Shown: positions 55,435-61,256 of the stretch, piece after piece
How positions within the stretch are numbered: the stretch's first letter is position 1
Layout of the letters: each line of letters begins with the position of its first letter
Assembly (NCBI RefSeq): GCF_002050515.1
Contig: NZ_LTAY01000023.1
Location: 1-61,256 of the forward strand
Length of the DNA: 61,256 nucleotides
Direction of reading: 5' to 3'
Origin: Clostridium thermobutyricum DSM 4928
Lineage (GTDB): Bacteria; Bacillota; Clostridia; Clostridiales; Clostridiaceae
The notes under the pieces: model-generated
Told to the model about the DNA's origin: nothing
Seen by the model: only the letters and a program-made list of their open reading frames with translations
Database searches by the model: none
Position numbers and translations under genes: made by a program

Positions 55435-56232
55435 TTAAAATCTATTGTCTTGAAATAAATTTCCAAGCCCACCTAATACACTTCCTTCTCCAACATCTTT
55501 TCCTCCACCTTGAGGAGCTGCTGCAAAGACTTTAGAAGCAAGTCTACTAAAAGGTAAGCTTTGTACCCAAACATCTCCAGGTCCTGTTACTGTAACAAAG
55601 AAAATTCCTTCTCCACCAAATAAACTATTCTTTATTCCACCAACATATTGTATATCATAATTTATGTCCTTAGTCATAGCAACTAAACATCCAGTATCAA
55701 TCTTTAAAACTTGTCCTGGAAATAAGCTTTTCTTAACTATAGTTCCACAAGCATGTATAAAAGCCATACCATCACCTTCTAATTTTTGAAGAATAAATCC
55801 TTCTCCTCCAAAAAATCCAGCTCCAAGCTTTCTTTTAAAATCAATTCCTACACTTACACCTCTAGCTGCACATAAAAACGCATCTTTTTGGCAAATAATT
55901 TTTCCACCATATGCTCTTAAATCTACAGGAATAATTTTTCCTGGGTATGGAGATGCAAAAGCAACTTTCTCTCTAAGAGGTCCACCATTAGTAAATGAAG
56001 TCATAAAAAGACCTTCTCCACTTATAGCTCTTTTAGCAGCTCCACCAAGCATACCAAAAAGTCCACCAGATTTTTTGCTTCCATCACCAAATATAGTTTC
56101 CATTTGAATATTTTGATCCATCATCATCATGGCTCCGGCCTCAGCAATTACAGATTCCCCTCTATCAAGTTCTATTTCTACAAACTGCATATCATCGCCA
56201 TAAATTTTAAAGTCTATTTCATCATTATACAT
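55435..56232 (-). CDS. AIM24/TIGR00266-family protein
   Basis: The 265-residue protein is rich in beta-strand and Gly: MQFVEIELDRGESVIAEAGAMMMMD at the start, then GDGSKKSGGLFGMLGGAAKR, GFILQKLEGDGMAFIHACGT and GDVWVQSLPFSRLA, the signatures of the AIM24 (tryptophan RNA-binding attenuator-like) family. Bacterial function is unknown. AGGAGG lies 7 bases before the ATG. Monocistronic. Confidence 0.88.
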   Translation of the reverse strand: MYNDEIDFKIYGDDMQFVEIELDRGESVIAEAGAMMMMDQNIQMETIFGDGSKKSGGLFGMLGGAAKRAISGEGLFMTSFTNGGPLREKVAFASPYPGKIIPVDLRAYGGKIICQKDAFLCAARGVSVGIDFKRKLGAGFFGGEGFILQKLEGDGMAFIHACGTIVKKSLFPGQVLKIDTGCLVAMTKDINYDIQYVGGIKNSLFGGEGIFFVTVTGPGDVWVQSLPFSRLASKVFAAAPQGGGKDVGEGSVLGGLGNLFQDNRF

Positions 56233-56613
56233 AAAAAAACCTCCTATTTTTTATTATATTTTACACTAATCTATTTCAATATAAACTTAATTTTTAGTTA
56301 AATTTTTATTTTTATTATTATATACCTTAATATTTATTAAATTTATATATAATAGATTTAAAAAAAATATTATTTTTTAATATATATCAAATATTTTTTT
56401 AATTTATCAAATAATATAATAATAAATTGTTTTCAATTTTTATATTTATAAAACAATTTAACTTATAAAAAACTAAAAGATTATCTTTATAACTTAATAT
56501 GAAAAATAATTTTTAAAAATTTCAAGAAGCATATTATTTTAAAAAATTAAGAATTTATGTCGAAAAATTAAGTTGTTTAAAGAATAAGCCTATAATTCCT
56601 TTAAAATATCAAA
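56233..56613. other. AT-rich intergenic region
   Basis: No gene or structure supported between the AIM24-family start and the nrdD control region. Confidence 0.5.
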
Positions 56614-56661
56614 ATTCAATATGTTGTATGAAAATAAATTTAGTAGTACAATATTCTGTGT
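56614..56661 (+). promoter_or_regulatory. Candidate pair of NrdR boxes upstream of nrdD
   Basis: ATTCAATATGTTGTAT (56614-56629) and GTACAATATTCTGTGT (56646-56661) match the NrdR consensus ACACWATATATWGTGT at about 11 and 12 of 16 positions. Their starts are 32 bases apart, three helical turns, the usual spacing of NrdR pairs. Confidence 0.55.
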
Positions 56662-56736
56662 CTTTCAGGACATAATAAACAAACTGTAGTGAAAAGACTT
56701 ACATTTTGTTAAAGATAATTTTAGGAGTGGTTTTAA

Positions 56737-58860
56737 GTGGACGTAATAAAAAGAGATGGAAGTAACGTAGAATTTAACAAAGATAAAATAAATGAAGCTA
56801 TAACAAAAGCAATGAAAAATGGTAGTGGAATTTACTTACCAGACATAGCTAAATTAATAGCTGATGATGCTGAAAAATACTTTATTGAGCAAAATGATAT
56901 TGCTACAATTTATAAAATCGAAAGATATGTATATGATAGATTAGTTCATTACGGTCAAATAGAAACCGCTAGAGCTTATGAAGGTTATAGAGCTGTACAA
57001 GAATTTAAAAGAAATACTAATACTACAGATGAAAGTATCTTAAATTTATTAAGTAGAAAAAATGAAGATGTAATGAATGAAAATTCTAATAAAAACCCAG
57101 TAGTAGCTGCAACACAAAGAGATTTAATTGCTGGTGAAGTATCTAAAGATATTTCTAGAAGAAAATTAATTCCAGCTTACATAGTTCAAGCACATGATGA
57201 AGGAGCTATTCATTGGCATGATATGGATTATAGTTTATCACCAATGTTTAACTGCTGTTTAGTTAACTTAGAAGATATGTTTTCTAACTCTACTGTCATT
57301 AATGAAAAATTAGTAGAAGAGCCTAAATCATTTAGTACTGCATGTACTGTAGCAACTCAAATTATTGCTCAAGTTTCTTCTAACCAATACGGGGGACAAA
57401 GTATTACTATAAAACATTTAGCTAAATATCTTAAAGTAACTGAAAATAAAGCATATAATCATTATTTAGAACTTTTACATGATGAAGAATTAGCTAAGAA
57501 ATTAGCTTTAGATGCTAAAATGAAAGAACTTAAAGATGGTATACAAACTATAAGATATCAATTATCAACTTTACAAACTACTAACGGTCAAGCACCATTC
57601 TCTACAATTTATTTAGAAATAGAAGTTGGTCATCCTTATGAAGAAGAAATGGCTTTAATTTGTGAAGAAATGATTAGACAAAGATTAGAAGGAATGAAAA
57701 ACTATAAAGGACAAGAAATTGGTGAAGCATTCCCTAAATTAGTATACTTATTAGATGAACATAACTGCCTTGAAGGTGGAAAATATGATTATATAACTAA
57801 ACTTGCAGCTAAATGTACAGTTAAAAGATTAGTTCCTGATTACCAATCAGCTAAAATTATGAGACAAAATTATGAAGGAAATGCATTCCCTCCAATGGGT
57901 TGTCGTTCACACTTATCTCCTTATAAAGATGAAAATGGAAATTATAAATGGTATGGAAGATTTAACCAAGGTGTTATAAGTCTTAACCTTCCTCAAATAG
58001 GAATATTAGCTAAAGGTAATATGGATTTATTCTGGAAAATATTTAATGAAAGATTAGAATTATGTAAAGAAGCATTACTTACTAGACATAAAATGTTACT
58101 TGGAATAACTTCTGATTCTAGTCCTATTCACTGGCAATATGGAGCAATAGCTAGACTTAAAAAAGGTGAAAAAATAGATAAATTACTTAAAAATGGATAT
58201 TCTACACTTTCATTAGGATATGTTGGATTATGTGAATTAACTTATGCAATGCTTGGAGTTAGCCACACAACTCCAGAAGGAGAAAAATTTGCTTTAGAAG
58301 TAATGAATCACATGAATAACAAATGTAATGAGTGGAAAAATGAAACTGGATTAGGATTCAGTTTATATGGAACTCCAGCTGAAAGTTTAATATATAGATT
58401 CTGTAAAATTGATACTGCTAGATTTGGAAAAATAGAAAATGTAACTGATAGATTATATTATACAAATTCATATCATGTTCATGTATGTGAGGAAATTGAT
58501 GCATTCTCTAAATTAAAATTTGAATCACAATTCCATAATATATCTCTTGGTGGATGTATTTCATATATAGAAGTTCCAGATATGAGCAAAAACGTTGAAG
58601 CTATTGAAGATGTAATAAACTTTATTTATCACAATATTCAATATGCTGAAATAAATACAAAACCAGATGTATGTTACAAATGTGGATTTACAGGTGAAAT
58701 CCAATTAAATAAAGAGGATTTAACTTGGCATTGCCCTTCTTGTGGAAATAGTGACCAAGATGAAATGCAAGTTATGAGAAGAACTTGTGGTTATATTGGA
58801 ACTAATTTCTGGAATAAAGGTAGAACTCAAGAAATCGGAGAAAGAGTTTTACATCTTTAA
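56737..58860 (+). CDS. nrdD: Anaerobic ribonucleoside-triphosphate reductase
   Basis: NrdD makes dNTPs by glycyl radical chemistry without oxygen. An ATP-cone (1-90, VIKRDGSNVEFNKDKINEA) regulates activity, the catalytic barrel follows, the zinc site is CYKCGFTGE and CPSCGN near 660, and the radical glycine is G685 in RRTCGYIGTNFW. Length 707 is normal. The start is GTG at 56737, 9 bases after AGGAG. It is followed by nrdG after a weak hairpin. Confidence 0.97.
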   Translation: MDVIKRDGSNVEFNKDKINEAITKAMKNGSGIYLPDIAKLIADDAEKYFIEQNDIATIYKIERYVYDRLVHYGQIETARAYEGYRAVQEFKRNTNTTDESILNLLSRKNEDVMNENSNKNPVVAATQRDLIAGEVSKDISRRKLIPAYIVQAHDEGAIHWHDMDYSLSPMFNCCLVNLEDMFSNSTVINEKLVEEPKSFSTACTVATQIIAQVSSNQYGGQSITIKHLAKYLKVTENKAYNHYLELLHDEELAKKLALDAKMKELKDGIQTIRYQLSTLQTTNGQAPFSTIYLEIEVGHPYEEEMALICEEMIRQRLEGMKNYKGQEIGEAFPKLVYLLDEHNCLEGGKYDYITKLAAKCTVKRLVPDYQSAKIMRQNYEGNAFPPMGCRSHLSPYKDENGNYKWYGRFNQGVISLNLPQIGILAKGNMDLFWKIFNERLELCKEALLTRHKMLLGITSDSSPIHWQYGAIARLKKGEKIDKLLKNGYSTLSLGYVGLCELTYAMLGVSHTTPEGEKFALEVMNHMNNKCNEWKNETGLGFSLYGTPAESLIYRFCKIDTARFGKIENVTDRLYYTNSYHVHVCEEIDAFSKLKFESQFHNISLGGCISYIEVPDMSKNVEAIEDVINFIYHNIQYAEINTKPDVCYKCGFTGEIQLNKEDLTWHCPSCGNSDQDEMQVMRRTCGYIGTNFWNKGRTQEIGERVLHL

Positions 58861-58870
58861 TAAACATTTT

Positions 58871-58898
58871 GAGTGTTTGAGTATTTCAAACACTCTTT
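58871..58898 (+). terminator. Hairpin between nrdD and nrdG
   Basis: Arms GAGTGTTTGA / TCAAACACTC with only a short T tract (TTTAC). It may partly terminate or set the 3' end of nrdD mRNA while letting some transcription reach nrdG. Confidence 0.55.
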
Positions 58899-58960
58899 AC
58901 ATATCAACAAAAGTTAAATAATTAAATGAATTTTTAGAAAAATACAAGGGGTGAAAATTT

Positions 58961-59458
58961 ATGAATTATGCACAAATAAGAAAGTTTGATGTTACAAATG
59001 GCCCTGGTGTTAGAACAACTTTATTTGTAAGTGGTTGCACTCATAAATGTGATGGATGCTTTAATGATAAGCAACAAAATTTTAATTATGGTAATGAATT
59101 TAATAAAGAAACTGAAGATGAGTTTATAAAATATACTTTAAATCCACAAATTAAAGGTGTTAATATACTTGGCGGAGAGCCAATGCAACAAACAAAAGAT
59201 AATACTTTATTGAACTTATTAAAAAGAATAAAAAAAGAAACAGCTAAACCTATATGGTTATGGTCTGGATATACATACGAACAAATTATAAGTGATCCTA
59301 AAAAGTTAGAATTATTAAATCAAGTTGATGTTTTAATAGATGGAAAATTTCAAATAGCTAATAGAAATATAAGCTTAAAATATAGAGGCTCTTCTAATCA
59401 AAGAGTAATAGATGTTAAAAAATCTCTTAAAGAAAATAAAGTAATTACAATAATATAA
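58961..59458 (+). CDS. nrdG: Anaerobic ribonucleotide reductase activating protein
   Basis: NrdG is the radical SAM activase that installs the glycyl radical in NrdD. The cluster motif is CTHKCDGC (C26, C30, C33), preceded by NGPGVRTTLFVSG and followed by NILGGEPMQQ. Length 165 fits. AAGGGG precedes the ATG. It lies 100 bases after nrdD in the same direction. Confidence 0.95.
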   Translation: MNYAQIRKFDVTNGPGVRTTLFVSGCTHKCDGCFNDKQQNFNYGNEFNKETEDEFIKYTLNPQIKGVNILGGEPMQQTKDNTLLNLLKRIKKETAKPIWLWSGYTYEQIISDPKKLELLNQVDVLIDGKFQIANRNISLKYRGSSNQRVIDVKKSLKENKVITII

Positions 59459-59463
59459 ATAAA

Positions 59464-59508
59464 AAAGACTCTAAATAGATTTATATATTATTTCTATTTA
59501 GAGTCTTT
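59464..59508 (+). terminator. Terminator after nrdG
   Basis: A 16-base stem, AAAGACTCTAAATAGA / TCTATTTAGAGTCTTT, 13-base loop. Confidence 0.85.
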
Positions 59509-59867
59509 CATTTATATTAAGCTTCTCCATATCCTGATGCAAAATATAATATTCCAATTTTTTGACCTTAAAATTAAAAAAGTAAATCCCCCTATCACCT
59601 TTTAATTTGACCCTTAATTAAGTACTATTTAATTCACATAATAATATTATTTATATATAATACCATATTTTGTTAAGTAAATCTTCACGATATATTTTTT
59701 ATTTTCATTCTTCCATTTTACACACTTTGCTCCTTTATTTAAATCACACAAAGCAAAAGCTGAGAGTATTTCCTTGTTTTCTATTTTTTGTTTTAATTTT
59801 AATTTTAAGTTCATTTTCATCCTGTAAAATTACTTTATTAGAAAAATTATACAAAGGAGTTTTTTTT
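59509..59867. other. Intergenic region upstream of the membrane hypothetical
   Basis: An open frame runs through 59670-59867 in frame with the next gene but lacks a ribosome site and has atypical, base-shuffled hydrophobic content. I see no other feature. Confidence 0.5.
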
Positions 59868-60329
59868 ATGAATATTTTTATAAAAAAGTCTAAAATTTTT
59901 TGGTTATGTGTATTTCCTTTTTTATCAATTTTAGGTTCGATCTACTCAATATTTGATCCTAATTGGGGACCACCACTCCAAACATTTTCCAATTCAAATA
60001 CTACTGGAAGCTTGATTAATTTATTCTTTAGCTTATTTATAACTATTTTATTATATTCGATTTACTTATACATAGGAATTGTATTTTTCAGAAAAAGAAT
60101 TTATATTTCTTATAAGATACTTGCCTTTATAAATTTTTTTTGGTTTGGACTTAATACTATAGCACTTTTATATTTTACATTTTTAAATATGCCAAGTACA
60201 ACAAAGCCAATTTCTTTCTTTTCTAATGCAATACTTTACTCAGTTATTATAGTCTTTCAAATAATAGACATTTATTTATTGGTAACTTATAATAATAATC
60301 AAAAAAATTTGATTACTACTCATAGCTAA
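59868..60329 (+). CDS. Hypothetical four-helix membrane protein
   Basis: The ATG at 59868 follows AAAGGAG by 8 bases and is preferred over an upstream in-frame ATG at 59670 with no site. The 153-residue product has four hydrophobic helices (about 10-28, 52-72, 83-106, 120-142) and an extracellular-looking loop with WGPPLQTFSNSN. I recognise no family. It has its own terminator. Confidence 0.65.
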   Translation: MNIFIKKSKIFWLCVFPFLSILGSIYSIFDPNWGPPLQTFSNSNTTGSLINLFFSLFITILLYSIYLYIGIVFFRKRIYISYKILAFINFFWFGLNTIALLYFTFLNMPSTTKPISFFSNAILYSVIIVFQIIDIYLLVTYNNNQKNLITTHS

Positions 60330-60341
60330 ATTTAATTTTCG

Positions 60342-60370
60342 GCCTCTAATCATTATTTAGAGGCTTTTTT
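60342..60370 (+). terminator. Terminator after the membrane hypothetical
   Basis: Arms GCCTCTAA / TTAGAGGC, then six T. Confidence 0.85.
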
Positions 60371-60538
60371 ATTCGTAATTTAAATTAATATCCCAATAAT
60401 AAAAAATGTTTTCTTCATTAGTTTTACTCTTATATATCAATATATAAATATTTTTATTAATTTACTCTTAGTAATCTATCAATTATTATCTATTCTTTTT
60501 ATAGAATAAAAGCAAAGATAAAATTTTTATTTTTTACT

Positions 60539-61117
60539 TTATTCCGCACTAAAAGTTCTAGTAATACATATAAATTTATTGCTATTATCTATAATCTTAT
60601 CTGTATTAATATTAAGTGCAAATTTTAAATCATCATTAGGTCTTATTTCAACATCAAATTGATGTAAATCATACTTAGGTCCATTTAAATCAAATTTATC
60701 TTTCATTACTTTTGCTGTAATTGTTGTCTTTAAAATTGATCTTATCTTATTACTTAATTCATATTCATTACTTTTTTCATTAGGAAATTCTTTTATTAAA
60801 AGCTCCGTACTCTTTTCAGCTATATAATCCTGAGCTTCTTCTAATGTAACATATTTTTTATCACTATTTTTCTTTAATTTCCATTCTTCAGCAGCTTCTT
60901 TTTCCTTTTCAGCTAGTTCTTTTTCGGTTAACATCTTTGGCTTTTGAATATTAGATGTTGGATTAACTTTTTCTTCGTTCTTCTTAATCTCTAATTTAGT
61001 GCCTTGGTTAGTTATATTGTTTTTCTGTTTTTTGTTATAAATAATCGAACTACAAATTATTATAATTATCACAAAAACTATTGCTATAATTATTCCTATA
61101 ACCTTTTTATTTTTCAT
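60539..61117 (-). CDS. Hypothetical membrane-anchored protein
   Basis: One N-terminal helix (KVIGIIIAIVFVIIIIICSSIIY) anchors a soluble domain of about 160 residues, exposed outside, with a charged coiled part (TEKELAEKEKEAAEEWKLKK) and a mixed C-terminal domain (YDLHQFDVEIRPNDDLKF). I recognise no family. GGGGGAG precedes the ATG. A cysteine follows the helix start but no lipobox is clear. Confidence 0.65.
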   Translation of the reverse strand: MKNKKVIGIIIAIVFVIIIIICSSIIYNKKQKNNITNQGTKLEIKKNEEKVNPTSNIQKPKMLTEKELAEKEKEAAEEWKLKKNSDKKYVTLEEAQDYIAEKSTELLIKEFPNEKSNEYELSNKIRSILKTTITAKVMKDKFDLNGPKYDLHQFDVEIRPNDDLKFALNINTDKIIDNSNKFICITRTFSAE

Positions 61118-61256
61118 TTGTACTCCCCCAAATTTAAAAATCCAAGTTAAATTTTAACATGAATTTAATACCAATATTTAAAAATAAATCTTATTTTTAA
61201 ATTTATTAACATTACTTATTTATATCTCTATATACATTAATTTTTTAATTTAATAA
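61118..61256. other. AT-rich sequence at the window end
   Basis: No feature is visible beyond the ribosome site of the preceding minus-strand gene. Confidence 0.5.

Noticed and set aside
59670..59867. N-terminal extension of the four-helix protein
   Set aside because: No ribosome site at the upstream ATG, while AAAGGAG precedes the internal ATG at 59868.

Overview
The window is very AT-rich, uses ATG/GTG/TTG starts behind strong AGGAGG-type ribosome binding sites, and has many intrinsic terminators. Its gene content (Ni-CO dehydrogenase, anaerobic ribonucleotide reductase, rubrerythrin, arginine deiminase pathway, sialic acid use, preQ1-controlled queuosine operon, DUF1540 and YmaF proteins) points to a low-GC anaerobic Firmicute, most likely Clostridium sensu stricto near C. 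perfringens, C. baratii or C. tertium. I cannot fix the species from sequence alone. No rRNA, tRNA or CRISPR was seen, and the content looks chromosomal.

Layout. 1-1.2 kb: edge of a possible transposase gene and a GH25 lysozyme. 1.3-2.7 kb: trpS behind a Trp T-box. 2.8-8.8 kb: sialic acid cluster on the minus strand, with a secreted sialidase, then nanA, an SSS symporter, yhcH/nanQ and a ROK kinase. 8.8-13 kb: a DUF2871 membrane protein and a LysR regulator divergent from a repeat-rich YhgE/Pip membrane protein. 13-18.2 kb: cooS with a His-rich N-terminus next to a cbiMQO nickel/cobalt ECF importer. 18.9-25.8 kb: small regulators, hypothetical proteins, and a drug exporter (DHA2 MFS) divergent from a TetR regulator. 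26-29.2 kb: preQ1-I riboswitch with terminator, then queD-queE-folE-queC-queF. 29.3-32.3 kb: two tandem secreted LprI-like proteins, then an ECF S-component overlapping a methyltransferase gene. 32.4-38.9 kb: FUSC protein, enolase, an FNR-type flavoprotein, rubrerythrin and a Crp/Fnr regulator. 39-45 kb: a collapsed sigma/anti-sigma locus, then the arginine deiminase genes arcA-arcB-arcC plus a PotE-like exchanger behind a long AT-rich leader region. 45.4-52 kb: MgtC-like protein, gene relics, YmaF, an M50-like protease, a candidate type I toxin, a Cys-rich repeat protein, two coiled-coil membrane proteins and a PPC-domain protein. 52.4-61 kb: GadC-like permease, DJ-1/PfpI protein, DUF1540, AIM24 protein, nrdD-nrdG behind paired NrdR-like boxes, and two membrane hypotheticals.

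How genes work together. The sialidase releases sialic acid, the symporter imports it, YhcH/NanQ and NanA process it, and the ROK kinase probably phosphorylates the ManNAc; the epimerase NanE is not in the window. QueD, QueE and QueC build preQ0 from the FolE product and QueF reduces it to preQ1, which the leader riboswitch senses. ArcA, ArcB and ArcC make ATP from arginine while the APC exchanger swaps arginine for ornithine. CbiMQO could feed nickel to CooS. The least explained parts are the candidate toxin/antisense locus near 48.4 kb, the arcA leader, the tandem palindromic repeats before the ECF/methyltransferase pair, and the decayed gene pieces near 39.4 and 46.4 kb.
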